Source: Roseiarcus sp963813195
GTDB lineage: Bacteria > Pseudomonadota > Alphaproteobacteria > Rhizobiales > Beijerinckiaceae
Direction of reading: 5' to 3'
DNA length: 64,000 nucleotides
NCBI GenBank assembly: GCA_963813195.1
Contig: CAWEYC010000036.1
Span: 272,318-336,317 of the forward strand
Part shown: in pieces, positions 54,292 to 64,000 of the stretch
Layout of the letters: the number at the start of each line of letters is the position of its first letter
Numbering within the stretch: the first letter of the stretch is position 1
Made by a program: the position numbers and the translations under genes
Notes under the pieces: generated by a model
Told to the model about the DNA's origin: nothing
The model's database searches: none
The model's input: only the letters and a program-made list of their open reading frames with translations

Positions 54292-56316
54292 TCAATCAGA
54301 ATTCTTCCACAATCGAGCGTCGGCTCCAATTGGGTCTATGCAGTTCCGAGTCTCCATCATGTCTCGATAGAGACGCCGATACTCGTCCGGCGTCGAAGGA
54401 GACGCGCCTTCAGCCGCCAGCTCCACCCCGATTTCGTGGTAGATATCCAAATTGGTGAGATCCGGAACAGGTCGTCGACCGGCTTGAAACTCCTCCCACA
54501 TCCCGCGGTACAAAGCCTCGAGCTCTCGAATCAGACGCGGGGTGTCGAACAGCAAGGAATTGTTCCGCGCGGCGATCAGCCGCTCCTTGTATTCGGCAAC
54601 CTTCCTTGGATCGCGGCCGAGTTCGATCGCGCGATCGACGTAGACTTCCGGGGTCGGGCATACCAGATCGCCGATCCCGCCGGCCTGCGCCAAACTGGTG
54701 CAAACGCGCGAAGCAAAACCCATTCCCGGGATCGTCAATACCGGCACGCCCATCCACATCGCGTCCGCCGCCGTCGTATGAGCGCCGTAGGGAAAGGTGT
54801 CGAGGAACAAATCCGCCAGAGCGTAGCGCGCCACATGCTCGGGATTGGGCCTCTTCTCGGCGACTATCACCCTCTCCGGCGCAATGCCGCTCCGTTCCGC
54901 CAGGCCTTTGAGCCGCGCGTTGGTCTCGTCCGTCGCGCCCAGAAGCCAGAGCACGCTCCCGGGGACTTGAGTGAGGATCATCATCCAGCGCGCGAACATT
55001 GGCGGCGTGATCTTCTGAGCGCCATTCAGACAGCAATAGACAAATGCATCCTCCGGCAATCCCTCGTCGGACCGAAGGGGACGGTTCGGCGAAACCAATC
55101 GCTTGCGATCGTTGGGCTGGTAACAGGAAAGCCTCTCGACCTTCTCGGAGTAGTAAATCTCCTCTCCGTAAGGAATGATCGCCTCGTCCGCGATGATGTA
55201 ATGATGGTAGGGAGTGCCCATCGTGCCCGGGAACCCAAACCAATTCACCGCGATCGGCGCCGGGCGAAAGCTGAAGACCCGAGTTCGCGCGTCCTTCGTG
55301 TAACCGTTGAGATCGACGAGAATATCGATCTCATCCTCGCGAATTCTCGCGGCAGCGTCTTCATCGCTCAACCCGTTTATGTCAGTCCAACGGTCAGCGC
55401 TGTCCTTGATTCTCCGTTGTATCGGATCGGCTCGATCCACCCCGCAGTAATATGCGAATATTTCGAAGCGGCTTTTGTCGTGTTCCTCGAACACGTCGGT
55501 CATCGCGAAGCCGACCGCGTGCTCGCGCAGATCCGAGGAGACGTAGCCGATGCGAAGTTTGTCCCGCCCCCGTTCGAGTCCCGCCGAATGAGGTTGAATC
55601 GAACGCGGATTCGCCGGCGTGATGAAGTCCTTGTTGTACTTCCACGCCTTCGCCAATTGGAACATCGGATCGTCGAGGTAGTTGGCGAGGGAGAGCGGCG
55701 AGATTCCCGCTACAACAGTTTTTGATTGTGCAGCATCCCATCCGGAGATGATCGGCCATTTGCATTGGCGTAATCGCAATGCGATCCAATGCTGGACGAG
55801 TTCGGGTTGAGCGATCGAAATGTCGAGGGATTGCTTCAGCGCATCCTCGGCCGCTCCATCCAGCTGGTGCTTCTCCAACACACGCCCAATCTGGTGCAGG
55901 GCGAGCAGCTTATGCTTGACGCTCTCGCCGTTCACTGATTGCAATCGGCTGACGAGACCCTGCCACTGGAGGACAGCGTCGCCAGCCTGGCCCAAATCCT
56001 CCAGCAGCCGGCCAAGGTTTATGTACGGCGGATGGAAATCCGGATTCAGCCTGATCGACTCTCGCGTGGCGTTGATCGCGCCAAAACTGTCCCCTATTTT
56101 ATCGAGCGCGACGCCATAGTTATAGTATGCGGCATAGAGCAGCCCGTCGCCCGGGTTACAGGCGATCCAGTTCTTGTAGATCGCCGCCGCCGAGGCAGGA
56201 TCGCCCGCGGCTTGCAGCGTGTCCGCCTGACCGAAAAGCTCGCTGATCGTCAGCTTCTTCAAATGATCGACAGTCGAAGGGTCACTCGCTCGTAGAGGGG
56301 AACTTTCATGCCGCAT
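54292..56316 (-). CDS. GT41-family (OGT/SPINDLY-like) O-glycosyltransferase with TPR domain
   Basis: A 674-residue protein from ATG 56316 (GTG 56328 is an alternative). TPR-like helices occupy about residues 25-185 (INATRESIRLNPDFHPPYIN). The catalytic GT-B part runs from about 250 to 600: LRIGYVSSDLREHAVGF (His266), ILVDLNGYTKDARTRVFSFR, VNWFGFPGTMG, NGAQKITPPMF (Lys435) and the UDP-binding AHTTAADAMWMGVPV (His513, Thr514, Thr515, Asp518), as in OGT. The family transfers sugars from UDP-donors to Ser/Thr. It lies 137 bp downstream of the giant Ser/Thr-rich repeat gene, so that protein is the obvious candidate acceptor; this is inference. Confidence 0.88.
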   Translation of the reverse strand: MRHESSPLRASDPSTVDHLKKLTISELFGQADTLQAAGDPASAAAIYKNWIACNPGDGLLYAAYYNYGVALDKIGDSFGAINATRESIRLNPDFHPPYINLGRLLEDLGQAGDAVLQWQGLVSRLQSVNGESVKHKLLALHQIGRVLEKHQLDGAAEDALKQSLDISIAQPELVQHWIALRLRQCKWPIISGWDAAQSKTVVAGISPLSLANYLDDPMFQLAKAWKYNKDFITPANPRSIQPHSAGLERGRDKLRIGYVSSDLREHAVGFAMTDVFEEHDKSRFEIFAYYCGVDRADPIQRRIKDSADRWTDINGLSDEDAAARIREDEIDILVDLNGYTKDARTRVFSFRPAPIAVNWFGFPGTMGTPYHHYIIADEAIIPYGEEIYYSEKVERLSCYQPNDRKRLVSPNRPLRSDEGLPEDAFVYCCLNGAQKITPPMFARWMMILTQVPGSVLWLLGATDETNARLKGLAERSGIAPERVIVAEKRPNPEHVARYALADLFLDTFPYGAHTTAADAMWMGVPVLTIPGMGFASRVCTSLAQAGGIGDLVCPTPEVYVDRAIELGRDPRKVAEYKERLIAARNNSLLFDTPRLIRELEALYRGMWEEFQAGRRPVPDLTNLDIYHEIGVELAAEGASPSTPDEYRRLYRDMMETRNCIDPIGADARLWKNSD

Positions 56317-56453
56317 AAGTGAGACCACCGAATCGAATCATCGCGATTGGACGATCGGAAAACTCTACTAGAGCTGAGTTCTCCGAGCTAGCAAAACAAA
56401 GACGCTCACGCCAACCACGCTCGCCGATGGCCCCGACTGGGGCGCCCCTCCCA

Positions 56454-59400
56454 CTATGAGTTGGCTACTGTCAGAAGCGCCCCAAGCTGAGCGCCCGACA
56501 GCGACTGAGTTTGTGTCGACGTGAACGCGTTGGCTTGCGTCGAGCTCAGATTGCCGATCGCGGTCGTCGTCATACCGGCGGCCTGCGTCGATGTCAGGTT
56601 GGTCACCGTGAGGGCGTCAAGCGAGGCTGTCGTGAGGCCGTTGAGCTGCGTCGACGTCAGGCCGTGCACCTGTGTCGACGTGAGACCGGTGACCTGCGTG
56701 GTCGACAGGTTGTCGAGGTTCGTTGCCGTCAGCCCGCCGACCTGGGTCGAAGTCAGGGTGGCGAGCACTGTGCCGAGCTCGGTCGAGGTCAGGGCGTTGA
56801 GCTGCGAAGTCGTCAGCGCGCCGATCTGCGACGAGTTCAAGCCGCCGATCTGGGTCGAGCTCAGGTTGCCGATCGACGTCGTCGTCAGCCCGGCGACCTG
56901 CGCCGTCGTCACGTTGGCGACGGTCAAGGCGTCGATCAGCGAGGTCGAGAGGCCGTTGAGCTGCGCGTTGGTCAGGCCGTGCGCCTGCGTCGAGGTCAGG
57001 GCGCCGACCTGCGTCGTCGTCAGGGTGTTGAGGTTGGCGCTGGTCAGCCCGCCGACCTGGGTCGAAGTCAGCGTGCTGAGCACGCTGCCGAGCTCGGTCG
57101 AGGTCAGGGCGTTGAGCTGCGAAGTCGTCAGCGCGCCGACCTGCGACGAGTTCAAGCCGCCGATCTGGGTCGAGCTCAGATTGCCGATCGACGTCGTCGT
57201 CAGCCCGGCGACCTGCGCCGTCGTCACGTTGGCGACGGTCAGCGCGTCAATCAGCGAGGTCGAGAGGCCGTTGAGCTGCGCGTTGGTCAGGCCGTGCGCC
57301 TGCGTCGACGTCAGGGCGCCGACCTGCGTCGTCGTCAGGGTGTTGAGGTTGGCGCTGGTCAGCCCGCCGACCTGGGTCGAGGTCAGGGTGGCGAGCACGC
57401 TGCCGAGTTCGGTCGAGGTCAGGGCGTTGAGCTGCGAAGTCGTCAGCGCGCCGATCTGCGACGAGTTCAAGCCGCCGATCTGGGTCGAGCTCAGATTGCC
57501 GATCGACGTCGTCGTCAGCCCGGCGACCTGCGCCGTCGTCACGTTGGCGACGGTCAGCGCGTCAATCAGCGAGGTCGACAGGGCGTTGAGCTGCGCGTTG
57601 GTCAGGCCGTGCGCCTGCGTCGACGTCAGGGCGCCGACCTGCGTCGTCGTCAGGGTGTTGAGGTTGGCGCTGGTCAGCCCGCCGACCTGGGTCGAAGTCA
57701 GCGTGCCGAGCACGCTGCCGAGCTCGGTCGAGGTCAGGGCGTTGAGCTGCGAAGTCGTCAGCGCGCCGATCTGCGACGAGTTCAAGCCGCCGATCTGGGT
57801 CGAGCTCAGGTTGCCGATCGACGTCGTCGTCAGCCCGGCGACCTGCGCCGTCGTCACGTTGGCGACGGTCAAGGCGTCGATCAGCGAGGTCGAGAGGCCG
57901 TTGAGCTGCGCGTTGGTCAGGCCGTGCGCCTGCGTCGACGTCAGGGCGCCGACCTGCGTCGTCGTCAGGGTGTTGAGGTTGGCGCTGGTCAGCCCGCCGA
58001 CCTGGGTCGAGGTCAGCGTGCTGAGCACGCTGCCGAGCTCGGTCGAGGTCAGGGCGTTGAGCTGCGAAGTCGTCAGCGCGCCGATCTGCGACGAGTTCAA
58101 GCCGCCGATCTGGGTCGAGCTCAGATTGCCGATCGACGTCGTCGTCAGCCCGGCGACCTGCGCCGTCGTCACGTTGGCGACGGTCAGCGCGTCGATCAGC
58201 GAGGTCGACAGGGCGTTGAGCTGCGCGTTGGTCAGGCCGTGCGCCTGCGTCGAGGTCAGGGCGCCGACCTGCGTCGTCGTCAGGGTGTTGAGGTTGGCGC
58301 TGGTCAGCCCGCCGACCTGGGTCGAAGTCAGCGTGCCGAGCACGCTGCCGAGCTCGGTCGAGGTCAGGGCGTTGAGCTGCGAAGTCGTCAGCGCGCCGAC
58401 CTGCGACGAGTTCAAGCCGCCGATCTGGGTCGAGCTCAGATTGCCGATCGACGTCGTCGTCAGCCCGGCGACCTGCGCCGTCGTCACGTTGGCGACGGTC
58501 AAGGCGTCGATCAGCGAGGTCGAGAGGCCGTTGAGCTGCGCGTTGGTCAGGCCGTGCGCCTGCGTCGACGTCAGGGCGCCGACCTGCGTCGTCGTCAGGG
58601 TGTTGAGGTTGGCGCTGGTCAGCCCGCCGACCTGGGTCGAAGTCAGCGTGCTGAGCACGCTGCCGAGCTCGGTCGAGGTCAGGGCGTTGAGCTGCGAAGT
58701 CGTCAGCGCGCCGATCTGCGACGAGTTCAAGCCGCCGATCTGGGTCGAGCTCAGATTGCCGATCGACGTCGTCGTCAGCCCGGCGACCTGCGCCGTCGTC
58801 ACGTTGGCGACGGTCAGCGCGTCAATCAGCGAGGTCGAGAGGCCGTTGAGCTGCGCGTTGGTCAGGCCGTGCGCCTGCGTCGAGGTCAGGGCGCCGACCT
58901 GCGTCGTCGTCAGGGTGTTGAGGTTGGCGCTGGTCAGCCCGCCGACCTGGGTCGAAGTCAGCGTGCTGAGCACGCTGCCGAGCTCGGTCGAGGTCAGGGC
59001 GTTGAGCTGCGAAGTCGTCAGCGCGCCGATCTGCGACGAGTTCAAGCCGCCGATCTGGGTCGAGCTCAGATTGCCGATCGACGTCGTCGTCAGCCCGGCG
59101 ACCTGCGCCGTCGTCACGTTGGCGACGGTCAGCGCGTCGATCAGCGAGGTCGAGAGGCCGTTGAGCTGCGCGTTGGTCAGGCCGTGCGCCTGCGTCGAGG
59201 TCAGGGCGCCGACCTGCGTCGTCGTCAGGGTGTTGAGGTTGGCGCTGGTCAGCCCGCCGACCTGGGTCGAAGTCAGCGTGCCGAGCACGCTGCCGAGCTC
59301 GGTCGAGGTCAGGGCGTTGAGCTGCGAAGTCGTCAGCGCGCCGATCTGCGACGAGTTCAAGCCGCCGATCTGGGTCGAGCTCAGGTTGCCGATCGACGTC

Positions 59401-62400
59401 GTCGTCAGCCCGGCGACCTGCGCCGTCGTCACGTTGGCGACGGTCAAGGCGTCGATCAGCGAGGTCGACAGGGCGTTGAGCTGCGCGTTGGTCAGGCCGT
59501 GCGCCTGCGTCGAGGTCAGGGCGCCGACCTGCGTCGTCGTCAGGGTGTTGAGGTTGGCGCTGGTCAGCCCGCCGACCTGGGTCGAGGTCAGCGTGCTGAG
59601 CACGCTGCCGAGTTCGGTCGAGGTCAGGGCGTTGAGCTGCGAAGTCGTCAGCGCGCCGATCTGCGACGAGTTCAAGCCGCCGATCTGGGTCGAGCTCAGA
59701 TTGCCGATCGACGTCGTCGTCAGCCCGGCGACCTGCGCCGTCGTCACGTTGGCGACGGTCAGCGCGTCAATCAGCGAGGTCGACAGGGCGTTGAGCTGCG
59801 CGTTGGTCAGGCCGTGCGCCTGCGTCGAGGTCAGGGCGCCGACCTGCGTCGTCGTCAGGGTGTTGAGGTTGGCGCTGGTCAGCCCGCCGACCTGGGTCGA
59901 AGTCAGCGTGCCGAGCACGCTGCCGAGCTCGGTCGAGGTCAGGGCGTTGAGCTGCGAAGTCGTCAGCGCGCCGATCTGCGACGAGTTCAAGCCGCCGATC
60001 TGGGTCGAGCTCAGATTGCCGATCGACGTCGTCGTCAGCCCGGCGACCTGCGCCGTCGTCACGTTGGCGACGGTCAAGGCGTCGATCAGCGAGGTCGACA
60101 GGGCGTTGAGCTGCGCGTTGGTCAGGCCGTGCGCCTGCGTCGAGGTCAGGGCGCCGACCTGCGTCGTCGTCAGGGTGTTGAGGTTGGCGCTGGTCAGCCC
60201 GCCGACCTGGGTCGAAGTCAGCGTGCCGAGCACGCTGCCGAGCTCGGTCGAGGTCAGGGCGTTGAGCTGCGAAGTCGTCAGCGCGCCGATCTGCGACGAG
60301 TTCAAGCCGCCGATCTGGGTCGAGCTCAGGTTGCCGATCGACGTCGTCGTCAGCCCGGCGACCTGCGCCGTCGTCACGTTGGCGACGGTCAAGGCGTCGA
60401 TCAGCGAGGTCGACAGGGCGTTGAGCTGCGCGTTGGTCAGGCCGTGCGCCTGCGTCGAGGTCAGGGCGCCGACCTGCGTCGTCGTCAGGGTGTTGAGGTT
60501 GGCGCTGGTCAGCCCGCCGACCTGGGTCGAGGTCAGCGTGCCGAGCACGCTGCCGAGTTCGGTCGAGGTCAGGGCGTTGAGCTGCGAAGTCGTCAGCGCG
60601 CCGATCTGCGACGAGTTCAAGCCGCCGATCTGGGTCGAGCTCAGATTGCCGATCGACGTCGTCGTCAGCCCGGCGACCTGCGCCGTCGTCACGTTGGCGA
60701 CGGTCAGCGCGTCAATCAGCGAGGTCGACAGGGCGTTGAGCTGCGCGTTGGTCAGGCCGTGCGCCTGCGTCGAGGTCAGGGCGCCGACCTGCGTCGTCGT
60801 CAGGGTGTTGAGGTTGGCGCTGGTCAGCCCGCCGACCTGGGTCGAGGTCAGGGTGGCCGAGCACGCTGCCGAGCTCGGTCGAGGTCAGGGCGTTGAGCTG
60901 CGAAGTCGTCAGCGCGCCGATCTGCGACGAGTTCAAGCCGCCGATCTGGGTCGAGCTCAGGTTGCCGATCGACGTCGTCGTCAGCCCGGCGACCTGCGCC
61001 GTCGTCACGTTGGCGACGGTCAAGGCGTCGATCAGCGAGGTCGACAGGGCGTTGAGCTGCGCGTTGGTCAGGCCGTGCGCCTGCGTCGAGGTCAGGGCGC
61101 CGACCTGCGTCGTCGTCAGGGTGTTGAGGTTGGCGCTGGTCAGCCCGCCGACCTGGGTCGAGGTCAGCGTGCTGAGCACGCTGCCGAGTTCGGTCGAGGT
61201 CAGGGCGTTGAGCTGCGAAGTCGTCAGCGCGCCGATCTGCGACGAGTTCAAGCCGCCGATCTGGGTCGAGCTCAGATTGCCGATCGACGTCGTCGTCAGC
61301 CCGGCGACCTGCGCCGTCGTCACGTTGGCGACGGTCAAGGCGTCGATCAGCGAGGTCGACAGGCCGTTGAGCTGCGCGTTGGTCAGGCCGTGCGCCTGCG
61401 TCGAGGTCAGGGCGCCGACCTGCGTCGTCGTCAGGGTGTTGAGGTTGGCGCTGGTCAGCCCGCCGACCTGGGTCGAGGTCAGCGTGCCGAGCACGCTGCC
61501 GAGCTCGGTCGAGGTCAGGGCGTTGAGCTGCGAAGTCGTCAGCGCGCCGATCTGCGACGAGTTCAAGCCGCCGATCTGGGTCGAGCTCAGATTGCCGATC
61601 GACGTCGTCGTCAGCCCGGCGACCTGCGCCGTCGTCACGTTGGCGACGGTCAGCGCGTCAATCAGCGAGGTCGACAGGCCGTTGAGCTGCGCGTTGGTCA
61701 GGCCGTGCGCCTGCGTCGACGTCAGGGCGCCGACCTGCGTCGTCGTCAGGGTGTTGAGGTTGGCGCTGGTCAGCCCGCCGACCTGGGTCGAGGTCAGCGT
61801 GCTGAGCACGCTGCCGAGCTCGGTCGAGGTCAGGGCGTTGAGCTGCGAAGTCGTCAGCGCGCCGATCTGCGACGAGTTCAAGCCGCCGATCTGGGTCGAG
61901 CTCAGATTGCCGATCGACGTCGTCGTCAGCCCGGCGACCTGCGCCGTCGTCACGTTGGCGACGGTCAGCGCGTCAATCAGCGAGGTCGAGAGGCCGTTGA
62001 GCTGCGCGTTGGTCAGGCCGTGCGCCTGCGTCGACGTCAGGGCGCCGACCTGCGTCGTCGTCAGGGTGTTGAGGTTGGCGCTGGTCAGCCCGCCGACCTG
62101 GGTCGAGGTCAGCGTGCCGAGCACGCTGCCGAGCTCGGTCGAGGTCAGGGCGTTGAGCTGCGAAGTCGTCAGCGCGCCGATCTGCGACGAGTTCAAGCCG
62201 CCGATCTGGGTCGAGCTCAGATTGCCGATCGACGTCGTCGTCAGCCCGGCGACCTGCGCCGTCGTCACGTTGGCGACGGTCAGCGCGTCAATCAGCGAGG
62301 TCGAGAGGCCGTTGAGCTGCGCGTTGGTCAGGCCGTGCGCCTGCGTCGAGGTCAGGGCGCCGACCTGCGTCGTCGTCAGGGTGTTGAGGTTGGCGCTGGT

Positions 62401-64000
62401 CAGCCCGCCGACCTGGGTCGAGGTCAGCGTGCCGAGCACGCTGCCGAGTTCGGTCGAGGTCAGGGCGTTGAGCTGCGAAGTCGTCAGCGCGCCGATCTGC
62501 GACGAGTTCAAGCCGCCGATCTGGGTCGAGCTCAGATTGCCGATCGACGTCGTCGTCAGCCCGGCGACCTGCGCCGTCGTCACGTTGGCGACGGTCAGCG
62601 CGTCAATCAGCGAGGTCGAGAGGCCGTTGAGCTGCGCGTTGGTCAGGCCGTGCGCCTGCGTCGACGTCAGGGCGCCGACCTGCGTCGTCGTCAGGGTGTT
62701 GAGGTTGGCGCTGGTCAGCCCGCCGACCTGGGTCGAGGTCAGCGTGCCGAGCACGCTGCCGAGTTCGGTCGAGGTCAGGGCGTTGAGCTGCGAAGTCGTC
62801 AGCGCGCCGATCTGCGACGAGTTCAAGCCGCCGATCTGGGTCGAGCTCAGATTGCCGATCGACGTCGTCGTCAGCCCGGCGACCTGCGCCGTCGTCACGT
62901 TGGCGACGGTCAAGGCGTCGATCAGCGAGGTCGACAGGCCGTTGAGCTGCGCGTTGGTCAGGCCGTGCGCCTGCGTCGACGTCAGGGCGCCGACCTGCGT
63001 CGTCGTCAGGGTGTTGAGGTTGGCGCTGGTCAGCCCACCGACCTGGGTCGAGGTCAGCGTGCTGAGCACGCTGCCGAGCTCGGTCGAGGTCAGGGCGTTG
63101 AGCTGCGAAGTCGTCAGCGCGCCGATCTGCGACGAGTTCAAGCCGCCGATCTGGGTCGAGCTCAGATTGCCGATCGACGTCGTCGTCAGCCCGGCGACCT
63201 GCGCCGTCGTCACGTTGGCGACGGTCAGCGCGTCAATCAGCGAGGTCGACAGGGCGTTGAGCTGCGCGTTGGTCAGGCCGTGCGCCTGCGTCGAGGTCAG
63301 GGCGCCGACCTGCGTCGTCGTCAGGGTGTTGAGGTTGGCGCTGGTCAGCCCGCCGACCTGGGTCGAGGTCAGCGTGCTGAGCACGCTGCCGAGTTCGGTC
63401 GAGGTCAGGGCGTTGAGCTGCGAAGTCGTCAGCGCGCCGATCTGCGACGAGTTCAAGCCGCCGATCTGGGTCGAGCTCAGATTGCCGATCGACGTCGTCG
63501 TCAGCCCGGCGACCTGCGCCGTCGTCACGTTGGCGACGGTCAAGGCGTCGATCAGCGAGGTCGAGAGGCCGTTGAGCTGCGCGTTGGTCAGGCCGTGCGC
63601 CTGCGTCGAGGTCAGGGCGCCGACCTGCGTCGTCGTCAGGGTGTTGAGGTTGGCGCTGGTCAGCCCGCCGACCTGGGTCGAAGTCAGCTCGGCGAGAGCC
63701 GCGGTGAGATCGGTGGTCGTCAGGCCATTGAGCTGCGTGGCCGACAGCGCGTCGACCTGCGACGAGTTCAAGCCGCCGATCTGGGTCGAGCTCAGATTGC
63801 CGATCGACGTCGTCGTCAGCCCGGCGACCTGCGCCGTCGTCACGTTGGCGACGGTCAAGGCGTCGATCAGCGAGGTCGAGAGGCCGTTGAGCTGCGCGTT
63901 GGTCAGGCCGTGCGCCTGCGTCGAGGTCAGGGCGCCGACCTGCGTCGTCGTCAGGGTGTTGAGGTTGGCGCTGGTCAGCCCGCCGACCTGGTCGAAGTCA
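56454..64000 (-). CDS. Giant LTxxQ octad-repeat protein, C-terminal part (5' end beyond window)
   Basis: Over about 2500 residues are visible. Nearly all is a tandem 105-residue unit made of octads such as LTSTQVGG, LTSANLNT, LTTTQVGA, LTNAQLNA and LSTSLIDA, rich in Thr, Ser, Gln and Leu. The C-terminus is a degenerate unit ending GAQLGALLTVANS. No signal or anchor can be seen because the N-terminus is outside. Against the repeat consensus, an extra C at 60857-60858 and a missing G near 63989-63991 shift the frame, splitting it into segments 56454-60856 and 60859-63990. The repeat could form a beta-solenoid of a secreted or surface adhesin. Which family it belongs to I cannot say with confidence. 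It precedes a GT41 gene, implying glycosylation. Confidence 0.75.
56730..64000. repeat. 315-bp tandem array (24 unit starts) inside the giant gene
   Basis: The landmark cagcccgccgacctgg recurs at exact 315-bp spacing from 56730 (57045, 57360 ... 60825), then after a 316-bp step from 61141 to 63976. That is 24 occurrences and 23 full units. Units are near-identical at DNA level, third codon positions included, with a few variant sites: LNAL/LNGL, VLGT/VLST/VLAT and SSQI/SSQV. One unit near 63685-63765 is clearly divergent (DALSATQLNGLTTTDLTAAL). Such homogeneity implies recent unequal exchange or gene conversion. Confidence 0.95.

Noticed and set aside
56511..60896. Plus-strand open frame of 1461 codons opposite the giant repeat gene
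   Set aside because: It is the antisense of the homogenised repeat, Arg/Gly/Gln-rich with no start signal; openness is explained by one repeat unit lacking stops in that frame.
56730..64000. CRISPR or satellite-like array
   Set aside because: The period is 315 bp, the repeats are coding and there are no short repeats with unique spacers.

Overview
The window looks like a chromosomal segment of a high-GC alphaproteobacterium, most likely of the order Hyphomicrobiales (Rhizobiales). The reasons are the gene order mdh-sucC-sucD-sucA-sucB-lpd, the addB-addA recombination pair, aerobic-type cobalamin genes (cobO, cobQ, cobD, cobC) and an amino acid:carrier-protein ligase next to a small carrier protein. 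Genus is not determined. No tRNA, rRNA, CRISPR array, prophage or transposase gene was recognised.

Layout. 1-5.2 kb: the tail of an autotransporter, then two divergent units built around carrier-protein chemistry (hydrolase plus carrier protein; acyl-CoA dehydrogenase plus amino acid:carrier-protein ligase), then glutaryl-CoA dehydrogenase. 5.5-11.5 kb: a 156-bp imperfect palindromic repeat, a frameshifted PAS-PAS-GAF-GGDEF-EAL protein, two paralogous small Gly-rich exported proteins each followed by the same hairpin, a decayed araC copy and an intact AraC regulator. 11.5-14.9 kb: a translationally coupled carrier protein / adenylating enzyme / ketoreductase operon with a divergent GNAT-like gene. 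15.0-19.1 kb: four cobalamin genes. 19.1-21.6 kb: a second copy of the 156-bp repeat, a Bcr/CflA-type MFS exporter and a carboxymuconolactone decarboxylase-like protein. 21.8-28.4 kb: addB-addA. 28.5-30.4 kb: a TAXI-like exported protein and a small Sel1-like anchored protein. 30.5-36.1 kb: an envelope-directed operon on the minus strand (CDP-diacylglycerol pyrophosphatase, Tat-signal isoaspartyl methyltransferase-like protein, spermidine-synthase-like membrane protein, lipoprotein hydrolase). 36.2-37.1 kb: bfd and bfr. 37.4-46.7 kb: the TCA-cycle operon.

46.9-53.0 kb is a fatty-acyl-CoA degradation island in decay. Intact phosphotransferase, SDR, MarR and CoA-transferase genes are interleaved with at least seven relics: crotonase, a truncated partner of the phosphotransferase, MaoC C-terminus, CitE N-terminus, SDR N-terminus fused to an acyl-CoA dehydrogenase core, a second SDR N-terminus, and a dehydrogenase-like tail. 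Several relics keep their original overlapping start/stop junctions.

53.1-64.0 kb is the most distinctive part. A giant Ser/Thr/Gln-rich protein made of near-identical 105-residue (315-bp) units, each composed of about thirteen octad-like LTxxQ segments, runs off the right edge. Directly downstream on the same strand lie a TPR-containing GT41 (OGT/SPINDLY-type) glycosyltransferase and a UDP-glucuronate decarboxylase (UDP-xylose synthase). I infer a dedicated O-glycosylation system for a surface or secreted repeat protein. The repeat frame is broken by two single-base differences from the repeat consensus, which may be sequencing errors or real variation.
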